From assembly GCA_002964805.2 (NCBI GenBank), contig PUDQ02000034.1, forward strand, positions 1 through 64,000: a DNA stretch of 64,000 nt. Reading direction: 5' to 3'. The DNA comes from Trametes villosa (Eukaryota; Basidiomycota; Agaricomycetes; Polyporales; Polyporaceae). How positions within the stretch are numbered: position 1 is the stretch's first letter; the number at the start of each line of letters is the position of its first letter. The position numbers and the translations under genes are program-made. Below the pieces are notes generated by a model that worked only from the letters and a program-made list of their open reading frames with translations, did no database searches and had not been told where the DNA came from. Positions 35,395 to 45,400 of the stretch are shown piece by piece.

Positions 35395-36519
35395 ATGGCT
35401 CCTCGTCGGCGGTTGGTACAACCTCCCCTTCTTCAGCGAATCGCTGCACTGGTAAGTACGTCGACTATCGTTCGCGCGCGAAACATACTCACCCGTGCGA
35501 TACAGTCATTGAGGCCCAAGGTCTCTACGGTTCCTCCAGGCTTGTTGGCCTCCTCGGTGCAAAGATTCCGCACTCAGTGGGCGCACTTCCGCCGTTCTCC
35601 TGTACGATATATCGCTCAGCGAGCTTACGAAGCGTACGCGACGCTCCCCCCGGAGGCACTTCTCAAGGCTCGAAAGAGCGCCTTCCGCGTTGTATGCATC
35701 TCTGACACGCACGATGATCACCACCGGCTCCCGCCTTTGCCACGCGGAGACATCCTTATCCATGCCGGGGATCTCACAAGAACGGGGGCGGAACAGAGGA
35801 TTCGCAAGGCCTTGCAGTGGCTCAGCTCCGCGCCACATCAATACAAGGTGTTTATCGCCGGGAACCACGACGTTGCCCTCGCCGATCCCGCAACGCGCGA
35901 CGCCATCCTTGCGGACTTTCCGAATTTAATCTACCTCGAAGATTCCGAGACAACGCTCACGGTTCGTGGTCGCGACATCTCCGTGTATGGCTCCCCGCAC
36001 ACGCCGCTCGCTACACGCACGGCACAAGCCGTCCCAAGGGGCGTCTTTTGCGCGGGGGAAGAGATCAGACAGCAGCGGGCGGAGGCCATACCAATCCACA
36101 CGGACATCCTCGTAACCCACGCCCCGGCACAGTGCCATCGCGACGCGGCCGGCCTTGGCTGTGAACACCTCCTCACCCAGTTGTGGCGCGTGCGCCCGCT
36201 CCTACACGTCTTCGGGCACATACACCCTGGGCATGGCGTCCAGCACCTGAACTGGTCGGGGGTGCAGGTGGTATATGAGTCAGTGTGTCAGGGGAAGCGT
36301 GGCTGGGGAGGCGCTCTGAGGGTCGTTTGGGCGGCGTTGGGAAAGGCACTCGGGAAGCAGGCTCTGCGATATCGACCTCGCAAACATACACTGCTGGTCA
36401 ACGCCTCGTCGGTGGGGGGAGGAGGGCTCCGGGATCCGATAGTCCTCGATCTCGCGCCTCACCCTCGAGGGAGACGAGTACTACGCCCGAGCAGATCTGA
36501 CCGGACTGCAGTGGAATGA
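35395..36519 (+). CDS. Metallophosphoesterase, MPPED-like (array copy 1)
   Basis: Predicted metal-dependent phosphoesterase; substrate unknown. All calcineurin-type motifs are intact in order: CISDTHDDHH, ILIHAGDLT, VFIAGNHD, ILVTHAP and HVFGHIHPGHG. The N-terminal ~80 residues are basic and precede the fold (RRSPVRYIAQRAYEAYA). The ATG at 35395 is chosen; codons further upstream in frame lack an ATG. A stretch at 35452-35505 has perfect intron signals (GTAAGT to TACAG) but is 54 nt and stop-free, so spliced and unspliced forms would both be in frame (356 or 374 aa). First of three direct tandem copies with the same orientation. Intact and probably active. Confidence 0.85.
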   Translation: MAPRRRLVQPPLLQRIAALVSTSTIVRARNILTRAIQSLRPKVSTVPPGLLASSVQRFRTQWAHFRRSPVRYIAQRAYEAYATLPPEALLKARKSAFRVVCISDTHDDHHRLPPLPRGDILIHAGDLTRTGAEQRIRKALQWLSSAPHQYKVFIAGNHDVALADPATRDAILADFPNLIYLEDSETTLTVRGRDISVYGSPHTPLATRTAQAVPRGVFCAGEEIRQQRAEAIPIHTDILVTHAPAQCHRDAAGLGCEHLLTQLWRVRPLLHVFGHIHPGHGVQHLNWSGVQVVYESVCQGKRGWGGALRVVWAALGKALGKQALRYRPRKHTLLVNASSVGGGGLRDPIVLDLAPHPRGRRVLRPSRSDRTAVE

Positions 36520-37128
36520 GGTACGTACTTGCGGGGTCTGGCGTATGATGCACTTACTCACATACACCGCTATAGGCTGTGGACGATGCCTGAAAGGTCA
36601 TGCGCGGGCGTTGATTGATTCGACCTTGGTGCTCTGCGATACCAGGCTTGTTGTACCACTACAGTGTCCGGCCTCACCGGCTGCTCCTGATTGTTGCCTT
36701 CCGACTTGACCGAGTATATTAATCGATTGTCAGGTCGATTCACTTGTACCGAGGAAATGCATAGCTCGCCGACACCTGGTGCACACCGAAGCCGGGTCAC
36801 TTCGAAGCTCGGAGAATTCGAAGTCAGGAAGCGTCGGCACACCACGCGCACGCGGATATGACTGAGCGTTCGCCATGCAGTACCCTTCACCACGCCGTCA
36901 TACATATTGTGCACCTCGCTGCGGCAGCATGGCCTGCGCTCGCCTGCCAGACTTCCCAGTGCATCAACTCGTCAAGATAGGCGCGGACACGCAAGTGCAG
37001 ACGGTATCTTCCCCCTCCAAGGTTTCCTCCGTCGTCAGTCGTATTTCCCCAACGAGTTACTCGTATGCCAGAACACTTACTCGCCACCCATTGGCAACCC
37101 ATTCTAACTTTTATGAAGGGGTAGTGAC
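36520..37128. other. Intergenic within the metallophosphoesterase array
   Basis: No gene seen. The spacing of about 600 nt is similar to that before copy 3. Confidence 0.45.
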
Positions 37129-38070
37129 ATGCCTAATGCTGGCGTTCCGCCCCGCCTGCGCAAAGCCCCCAAGATCCTCGCTCCATGGCAGCAATTCCGC
37201 CGCTTCCCCATCCTGTTCTGTGCCAGGCGCGCCCACGCCGAGTGGGCAAAACAGCAAGTCAAGGATCTGAGAAGCACGCGCGCCGAATCGACCATCCGCA
37301 TCGTGTGCATCGCGGACACCCACGGCCACCACGACAGCGTCCCACCGTTGCCCCCTGGAGATCTTCTCATCCACGCCAGAGATCCCTCTGAAACTGGCAT
37401 TGAGGGAGAGACACATGCCGCCCTGGAATGGTTGAACCGTGCCCCGCACCTGCACAAGGTCTTCATTGCCGGCAACCACGACAATCTTTTCGCCGACCCC
37501 ACGAGACGCGATGCGATTCTGGCGACATATCCCGACCTCATCTACCTCGAGAACTCCTCCGCCACACTCACGATACACGGCTCTCAACTCACGCTGTATG
37601 GAAGTCCGTGCACCCCCCAGCGAGGGATTGGTGCGTTTCGGTACGCACGAGGCGAAGCGGCGTGGACGATACCTCCCGACACCGATATTTTAATCACCCA
37701 CGGCCCACCGAAGTCGCATCTAGACGTTGCCGGGTCTGGGTGCGCGCAGCTGCGACAAGCGCTCTGGCACGTCCGGCCGTCTTTGCACGTCTTCGGACAC
37801 GCCCACGGCGGGCGGGGGGTGGGTTACGCGGACTGGTCTCGGTTCCAGAAGGCGTACGAAGACGTTTGCGATGCGGGGACCGGCTTGGGATCGATGTTGC
37901 AGGTTGTATCAAGGACGGTACGAGCGGCGCTCGTGGGGGAACCGCACGCGGCTGCTGGAACAGGAAGAGGGACTGTTTTCGTGAATGCTGCGTCCGTAGA
38001 CGATGTGTCTGGCCACCTTCGGGAGGCAATACCTGTGGAATTTGCGCGGTACGGTGGTGCAAAGTTGTAA
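37129..38070 (+). CDS. Metallophosphoesterase, MPPED-like (array copy 2), altered motif II
   Basis: 313 aa, start at the ATG at 37129. Motifs I (CIADTHGHHD), III (VFIAGNHDN), IV (ILITHGPP) and V (HVFGHAHGGRG) are kept. Motif II is changed: where copies 1 and 3 read IHAGDLT, this copy reads IHARDPSET. The metal-binding Asp remains but the Gly before it is Arg and Leu after it is Pro. No intron is needed. The C-terminus (TVFVNAASVDD) matches the family. Either activity is modified or the site tolerates the change; sequence cannot say. Confidence 0.82.
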   Translation: MPNAGVPPRLRKAPKILAPWQQFRRFPILFCARRAHAEWAKQQVKDLRSTRAESTIRIVCIADTHGHHDSVPPLPPGDLLIHARDPSETGIEGETHAALEWLNRAPHLHKVFIAGNHDNLFADPTRRDAILATYPDLIYLENSSATLTIHGSQLTLYGSPCTPQRGIGAFRYARGEAAWTIPPDTDILITHGPPKSHLDVAGSGCAQLRQALWHVRPSLHVFGHAHGGRGVGYADWSRFQKAYEDVCDAGTGLGSMLQVVSRTVRAALVGEPHAAAGTGRGTVFVNAASVDDVSGHLREAIPVEFARYGGAKL

Positions 38071-38763
38071 TGTACAGTGGGCCCGGGCTAAAGGACTTTC
38101 TCAGTAGGCTTACCCTACTCTGTAGATTGCTTGGTTCAGTCGTACCAGTATCCACCATATGTTTATCGTGCTTGCAGCCTTTTCTCTATCCTGACTTTCT
38201 TTCTCGGGCGATGCGACTATAGTAGATCAGTGGTTGCGGTCAGGTTGCGGTAGGGACTTGAAGCTTGAAGCTTGAAGCCTAGAGAGCAAGCTCTGCAAGG
38301 ACTAATACTCCAATTACTAATGTGTCGACGACAGACGTTAGCGGAGTTGAAATGCCAGAACAAACTCAGTAAGCCGGCCTCCTCGGCACACTAGTCGGAC
38401 CGACAAGTACGGAATACTTACGTTCCAAAGTTCTTGTCTCCTCCCACCCCGTAGCCGCCTAGTACTGAGTACGGAGTACTGAGATCAAGCCTGGGTTCCA
38501 AGGGACTAGAGCCTGGGTGTCAGTGAAGTCCTTCTCTGAGTTGAGATTGACAGCCGCTTCCTCTCTTATAACGCGTAGCCCCGGGGCCTAGGCGTGGGCT
38601 TCTTGTACATACTATGGGACGCGACACTCGAAGTCCGGTCCGATTCGTACGACGCTTCCTTGAAGTGAGTCTCACATACCAGTCTCAGATCAGAAGTGCG
38701 TAAACAAACTCAATGAAGCTTCACGTACTCTCTTAGATCAGACGAGCGAATTTGAACCCGCTC
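38071..38763. other. Intergenic within the array, with a short tandem repeat
   Basis: Holds three perfect copies of the 7-mer CTTGAAG at 38257-38277 and an AGTACTGAGTACGGAGTACTGAG motif-rich patch near 38460. No gene seen. Confidence 0.5.
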
Positions 38764-39758
38764 ATGGCCTTCAGGAGAGGAATTCCTACGCTCTGGGAGC
38801 ATTTCAGCCATTCCCCCACACGATGGCTTGTCCAGAAAGCATATAAGTCGTACGCCTCTCTGAAGGGGCCGATAACCTTGGAGAGGGGCGATCCACAAGT
38901 CCCCGTCGTCCGTGTGGTCTGCATCTCTGACACGCACAACCGCCACAACGACCTTCCGCCCTTGCCTGAGGGCGACATTCTCATTCACGCAGGCGATCTC
39001 ACAGACACCGGATCACAATCTGAGATTCTCAGCGCGCTCAGCTGGCTTGCAGCCCAGCCCCACCCCCACAAAGTGTTTATTGCCGGCAACCACGATACCT
39101 TGCTCGCGGAACCCTTGTTGCCGCGGCTCATCCGCGTGCTCCACCCGGAGCTCATTTACCTGCAAGACAGCTCGGTCACGCTCGAGGTTCGCGGCCACCC
39201 GATATCGGTGTACGGGTCGCCCCGCACACCTCTGCGCAGCGGCCGGGGCGTTTTCCAGTACGCGCGATGGGACGGCACCACCTGGACCCGCCGCATACCT
39301 ACCGGCACCGACATCCTCATCACACACGGTCCGCCGCAGTACCACGGCGACGTCGCCGGGCTTGGCTGTAATGAACTCCGCTACGAGCTCTGGCGCGTGC
39401 GCCCCGTCTGCACGTCTTCGGGCACATCCACTCCGGCCGCGGCATCGAGCGCGCGGCATACTCGCCGGTGCAGCTGTGGTACGAGGGGCTCTGTAAACGC
39501 AGGCAGCGGGAGAGGTTTGGCTGGACGGCCGCACTGAAGGTCGTGCGCGCGGCGCTGCAGCGGGCGGCGGGCATCGAGGACGAGCGGACTATGAGGTCTC
39601 CTGCGGGGAGCGAGAGCATCCTGGTCAACGCGTCGTCCGTGAGCGCGACCAGGGGCGGCGACCTGCTAGAGCCGATCGTCGTCGATGTTGCGCTTACCGA
39701 GCCCTCCAAGAAGGAAAGGAAGAGACGGAGGAGGGCATCGCACGATCTGAAGGCCTGA
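38764..39758 (+). pseudogene. Metallophosphoesterase (array copy 3), 1-nt frameshift before the last catalytic motif
   Basis: Starts at the ATG at 38764 and stays in frame through motifs I (CISDTHNRHN), II (ILIHAGDLTDTG), III (VFIAGNHDT) and IV (ILITHGPPQYHG). At 39402-39405 the sequence reads GCCCCGTCTG where the duplicated copy (50850 region) reads GCCCGCGTCTG, so one base is missing. The frame then shifts and stops at 39537. The intended C-terminus, with GHIHSGRG and ILVNASSV, continues in another frame to 39758. Loss of the GHxH motif should abolish metal binding. A sequencing error is possible. The 3' part lies inside the 3.1-kb duplication. Downstream it converges on the HMG-box gene at 40290. 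Confidence 0.78.
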
Positions 39759-40289
39759 AGTGGATGGCAGCGTACTATCGTGTTGTACTCCCACCGTTGT
39801 AGCACTACTTGAACTTGAAGGAATGTAGGACGTATTGATCAAGCACCCGTTTCACCGTATTGGCAACGAGGCCGAAGACGCGATGACGACAATCCAATAA
39901 GCAGGTAGATAGATACATCAGATGGAAGCGAGGACAGTAACGCAGAGCGTCGGGCGCCGTGTGTTGCAATTGGGGGGTATGCGGTGGACGAGCCACCAGG
40001 TATCTATAGAAGATCATTGACAAGGCTATGTACGAGTAGAGGAGAGTAATGCTACAGTGGTGTCGGGCCAGCAGATAGAACAGAGCGGAGCGGGAACGGG
40101 AACAGCGCGTATAATGGCTACAGTGGAGGAGGTATTAGCACCCGCGACGCGGCGCGGGGCGAGAGGTATACAATGCTACAGAGAGACCGAGAGGAGAGAG
40201 ATGAGAGAGATGAGGGGTGAAAGTCAATGTGTGGTTTTGCGATGAGGATGATAACAGAAAGATGCAGGTAGCGAGCGTCGCGGACGAGC
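39759..40289. other. Intergenic between convergent genes, copy A
   Basis: Part of the duplication; matches 51208-51730 closely. It contains purine-rich tracts near 40170-40220 (GA repeats). No gene seen. Confidence 0.5.
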
Positions 40290-42176
40290 TCAGAACTCCT
40301 GCGGGGCGCAGAAGCCGTAGTCGGCCGCGCCCGCCTCCATGGCCATGTCGAACTCCGTCGTGTCGACCTCGCCATACACGTCGTAGCCGCCCTGGTAGCT
40401 CTTCTCGAGCTCCATCACGAGCGCAGAGAACTGTTGCTCCGCTTCCGCAGGCACGGGCGTGCCCTCGATCGGCTGCTGCTGAGCGGCGTCGTGCTCGGCC
40501 ACCCACGCATCGAACTGAAGCTGCGGGTGCTGAGGTTGAGGCGCGCAGATGCCCGCGCCCTGGGAGGGGACGGCGCTGTGCGGGAGGGACGCGTCCGAGC
40601 GGGCGGGAGAACCGGAGAACGCGCTGGAGGGTCCACTCTCAACCACAGGCCACGGTGCGTGGGGGTCGAGCGACTCGTATGCGCTCGCCGAGTACCCGTC
40701 GGTCGCGGTCGAGGGTCCAGACGCGGACGCGAAGTCGAAGCTGTCGAGCGGGCCGATGTTGAGCGAGAGCGCGTGCGCGCCCTCGTGCGGGCTGTACGAC
40801 GCCGCGTGCGGGTCGACCGAGCCGTAGTCGATGGCCGGCGCATCCTTGAACGCACTCGTCCAGCCCGGCTGGAAGATGCTCGCGTCCGTGACCTCCGGGA
40901 GCGGCTCGTTGTCCGGTTGAAGAGCCCAGCTCGCCACAGGCGCGCCGTACTGCTGCTGTGACGAGAACGCGTCGTAGCTGTCCCACATGCGCTCGGACGG
41001 GATCGGCTGAACACTCGAGGCGCGGCGCAGGCCGAGGAACGTGCGGTTGCGCGCGATGTTCCCTACGGGCGAAGGTGCGCGCGATCCGTGCGCGCTGTTT
41101 GCGCCGAAACCGAACCCTGCCGGGTTAAACATAGGGTTCGATCCGGGGAACGCCATCTGCGGGGCGGGAGCGGCGAAGAAGGGCACCGAGGGCAGTGCGA
41201 TGGGGTGTCCGGGGTGGAAGAGCGTCGATGGCGGGGGAACTGATGACGGCCGGCGTTGCAGATACGCGGGCGCGGTGGTCTGCTGCGGCCAGGGGTTCAT
41301 CGAGAAGCCGCCGGACGCGGCGCTTTCCGGGCGCGACATTGCACGCGCCATATCCAGCTGGCGCACTGCCTCTGCAAGCTCCTCGCCCTTCTTGCCCTCG
41401 AGCAGGAACTGGGCGACGGCCTCGCAGCGCTCTTCCTCCGCGGGGAGGGTGGGGAGCTTGTCCTTGCGTCTCGCGCTGCCATCTCCGAGACCGGCGGCAT
41501 CGTCAGCGGCTGCGGCTGCGGCCTCCGCCTTCTTCTTCTTGTTATGCACGGGCCGGAAGCGATAGTGGGGGTAGCGCTCCTTGTGGGCCGCCTTGGCCTT
41601 CTTCGCCTCGACTTCCCAGTACTTCTTCTCGTCGAGAGGGAGAGCACGCCAGCAGTTCCCTGATCGCACGACGATCTTAGCAACCGGGCTCGAGCTATCA
41701 ATATATCACAGTGGACCCTTACCGATGATCTTCGACAACGATCCGTGGTTGGTCTCGATGGAGCCGGGGACGTGCTTCTGGCGGACGAAGTTCGCGCGGA
41801 AGAGCATGAAGGCGTTCGGGGGACGAGGGATGTAGCCTTGCGAAAGGCGCTTGCCAGGTGGCAGGCGGCGACGTGTCGGGGCGCTTGACTGCGGGGCAGT
41901 GGGCGGGAACAGCGCACCGGTGGGCGATGGGGGCGATAGGTCGCCGTTCATGTCCTCGTCGCCTTCGAAGTACGTTCCAGGGGTGACATTCGGGGCGAAT
42001 GTGAGTGCGCGGGGCGAGGGCGAGTGGCTGATCCCGTAGTTCCCAGGCTTGACGTGGGTCAGGCCTGAAGTTTTCGTCAGCTCCTACTTCCCCTGCGCTG
42101 CGATTACAACCGACGACATACCCATGGCAAGAGATGACCGTCTGCGACGCATGAGCGCGCTACGTGCTGGAGGCAT
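40290..42176 (-). CDS. HMG-box transcription factor (duplicate A), three exons
   Basis: 588-aa predicted nuclear regulator. Exons 42176-42122, 42064-41723 and 41659-40290. The first intron (42065-42121) has GTATGT, CTGAC and CTTCAG; the second (41660-41722) splits the HMG box after LSKIIG. The box (about residues 98-171) runs from RPPNAFMLFR to YPHYRFRP. A Lys tract and an Ala-rich run follow the box, then a long Ser/Pro/Gln-rich tail ending YDVYGEVDTTEFDMAMEA. The ATG at 42176 sits in GCCGCCATGC and is the most upstream in-frame ATG I find; ATGs at codons 9 and 18 are alternatives. Protein differs from duplicate B at about four residues. Confidence 0.87.
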
Positions 42177-42415
42177 GGCGGCTGGATCGAGACCGGCTGC
42201 CCAAACGGAGGGGAGCCAAAGGAGGGAAAGCACGGGGGCCTCCCTAGTGTTCTCCTCTGCTGCAAACGATTTCCTCGCAGTCCGGGATCAGAACGCTGCT
42301 CGACGGCTCTCCCAGGACCCGGAAACGGTGCCGGGTCCTCAGCGAATCGCTCAATCTCCCGCGCAAGCGCTCACCGTAGCGACGGCCTGAAGACGACCGC
42401 CTCCGTACACCGGCT

Positions 42416-45400
42416 GAGCTGCTGGGGCATGCGCGGGTGGGAGATCGGCGTGGTGGCGGACGAAGACTCGGAGGCGACGACGGAGGGCAGGGGCGCCTAC
42501 GCGTGACGTCACGCGATCGGTATGACGACGCTTCGACAGGCTCTCGCTCGACGCCTGCCACGGCCGCTCACTGCGTTCTCTCACTCTCCCCTGCGCCCTC
42601 GAGACTTGCCTCTCTCGGCCACGCCTCTGCTCGCGTTTCTCTGCCGACTCACTCGATCGTCGACTCTCGAGTGCTCTCTGGGCTGCCGCCACCGACTCGT
42701 CTCGCTGCTCTGTCCCGCCCATCGCATCCCCTACGCGAGGGCACTTGTGGGGTCCGGCATGGGCATACCATCGTATGTCCAACGCTTCTCTCTGTCTGCT
42801 CAATCTCTCACCAGACTGCAGTGTGAATCGCTCACGCGCACGCAGCCACCGCTATCCGAGCCAGCCGCGCCTGCACTGCAGCGGCAACCGCAAGCGACTG
42901 CAGGCAGCGCCGTCCGTGCGCCCGACATCTGCGCTGCAGATCGCGTTGGGAATGGCCAGCCGCGATTGCGCTGTCTCGGGGCGTGCTCAAACTACGTGCC
43001 CAACACAGGTGTGCGGGCTGCCCGCGGCCGCCCTCCTCTGTCGTCGGTCCTGCTCACGGCCAGGGCTATGTCCCGGAGGCACATCCTGTCGTGAGGTGCG
43101 CACTCGGCTCGCTTCGACGCGATCAGCCTAGACGCTTACCCCGCCTCTCTCAGCCACCCCCGCCAAACTCGACGCCCATCCCTGTCCGTTCGCATTACCC
43201 GCCTCCCAGCCGCCGGGGATGCGTTCCCGACACTCGGAGGACGTGGCCGTTGCACGCATACAGCCACGCCTCCCGCCCATCGCCCGCAATACCGCGCACC
43301 GGGCAACACTGCGCCGGCCCCGCTTCCGCGTTCTTCCGCCGCCGTCTCCCCGCCGACGCGCTCCGCCGTTGGCCATACGGGAGAGATACCCAGGGCCGTG
43401 CTTGTGGTGCGTTTGCGTGCCGTTCGGACACGAACTCCGCCCGGCATATCGCTTTTTCAGGTCTTTGCAGCACCAAATCGCCCGTATCATCCTCAAAACC
43501 CACCAGAAAGCCTCGAAAACGCGACCGGAGGCACGGCCGAACCACGGCGCGTACACCCGGCGCGTTTCCCGCGCGGTACGAGACGAAAAATTTTCCGTCA
43601 TCTCGTGCAGTTTCATGGGCAGCAACGGAGAAGGGCGCATTCCCGCCCGCCCTCCCCGCCGACCGCCACGCGCTTCGGCCCCGAGGCTCTCCTGCATCCC
43701 CGCGACCGCCCGCAGTCGCGTCCGAGCGCGCGGGGACGGTTTGAATTTCGACCGTTTTGCAGGGAAAGCGGAGATCGCGCCCGATCGAGCCGCGGGCGCG
43801 TCGCGAACGCGTCCGTCCAGGGCTGCACGGTGGGCGGGGGAGGAGAGTCCTCTCCGACGTCGTTCACAAGTGACAGGGGTGCTCGGCACCCGTTGGCGGG
43901 CGAGGTACGTCCCCGCGCCTCGCGTCCCCTCGTAGTCGTGCGGCGCCCGCCCACTCTGGCGCGCCCTCTCAAGCATACCGGCTGGCGCGCGGACGGGCGT
44001 GCATGGCGGCCGAACGCCAACCTCCTGCGCGCCCTCGGCGTCCTCGGCAGACGGCCCGCCATGCTCTTGTCACCGAGCACCTCGCGGAGCAACAGTGCGC
44101 ATCGAGCCCCGCGCCACCCGGCCGTAGCGCGCATCGGGTGCGTGCAAGCTATGCTACTAGTACTCTACGCTAACCTGCCCCACCTATTAGCATCCGGCCT
44201 CAACGCCCGGCCACGCCGCTCGCGCTTCGTACGCGCCGGCACCCCCACGGAGACGTCGCGCACGGGACCTAGATGCACTGTCAGCCAGACGTGCTGCGGA
44301 GAGTGGCAAGCGAACGGTACGCCCTTTCGGAGGTCCGCGCAGGCCGAGTGGACGCAGGGCGTCGCCGTCGAAGCCGAGTGTATGTCGTCGCTGTGGCCAA
44401 CGATGCCCTTGAGCGTGGCGAACACCGTCGAAGCGCAAACTCACCGGGTTGCGTGCGGCGGTGCGCTGCCGTCTTCGAGTCTATGGGGCAGAGCAGAGCG
44501 GGGAGCGGGATGTGGGCCTCGGGGAGGCTGGCACGCTGCTCGACGCCGACACGGGCGGGATATATACGCGTCCGCGGCGCCGCGCACGGACCTCCGGCAC
44601 GCAGACATCATCCGCTGTCCGCCGTTCCCCCGCGTCCGTGTGTACGCGCGGATGGCAGTGGTCCGCCCGCGTCGCTTCGCGCTGCGCCGCGGCTGTGTCG
44701 CTACGCACGAGTCCGGACCGCAGGAACGTCGAGGGGCGGGCGGGTGTTCGCCTGGTCGTCTGAAACGCGCCCTCTGCGGCGGCGTGTGCCCGATGTCGTC
44801 TTTGTGCTCGGGGCACCGAGGGCGCAGAAGGGGATTTCGGTGGCGTTCGCGAGCTTCGCGCTCGCGGTGAACTGACCGAGTTCGTGCGCACGCTAGGTCG
44901 CTGGGACGCGTGCGCTCGCCTCTCTGCTCAGTCGAGCTCCCTCGCCACGGGCTTCGCAAGGCGGGGGGACGCATCCCAGAGAATGCACGGCACGGAACGC
45001 GACGCCAACGCCCCGCCCGGCGCCCTCGATGGCACGGCAGGCACGCTCCCCGCATGCGGTGTCGGATCCACGCCCGCTCAGCCCCCGACTCCGGGTCTTC
45101 CCCTCGCATCATGGGGCGGCGCTCGGCGGAGCGCCGCGATGTGTCTCTTGCTGTGCGACGCGAGCCCGTCCGCCAGGAGGGCTGAATGCGAACCGGAACG
45201 CGTGAGGCTGCCGTCGTCGAGCCTTGTTGCCCCGGCGTGCGAGCGCGGTTTTCGACTTCGAGACGGGCAGACGGATGCAGGCCGCGCCGTCTGGCGGCGG
45301 CGAGCGTTCTCTGCCAGTGCACGTAGGTACTAGCCTAGCAAATATATTCTGTTTCGTGCCGTGAACCTCGCGGCTTGCATGTTTTTGGATTGGACGGTGC

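Larger units (their letters stand above)
39302..42415. repeat. Segmental duplication, copy A (3.1 kb)
   Basis: Direct repeat of 50750-53847. It starts abruptly inside the metallophosphoesterase coding sequence and ends about 240 nt upstream of the HMG-box ATG. The repeat contains the 3' metallophosphoesterase part, the shared intergenic region and the whole HMG-box gene. Copy A is 16 nt longer overall; coding lengths of the HMG gene are identical. Confidence 0.93.

Noticed and set aside
38710..38763. Possible extra first exon of metallophosphoesterase copy 3 from an ATG at 38713
   Set aside because: It would need a very short intron and gives no sequence like copies 1 or 2.
43398..44870. 490-codon plus-strand frame
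   Set aside because: Arg/Pro/Ala-rich, no ATG start at its 5' end, and long frames exist on the opposite strand over the same bases.
44441..45322. 293-codon minus-strand frame
   Set aside because: More than a quarter Arg by eye with no motif; overlaps plus-strand frames equally long.
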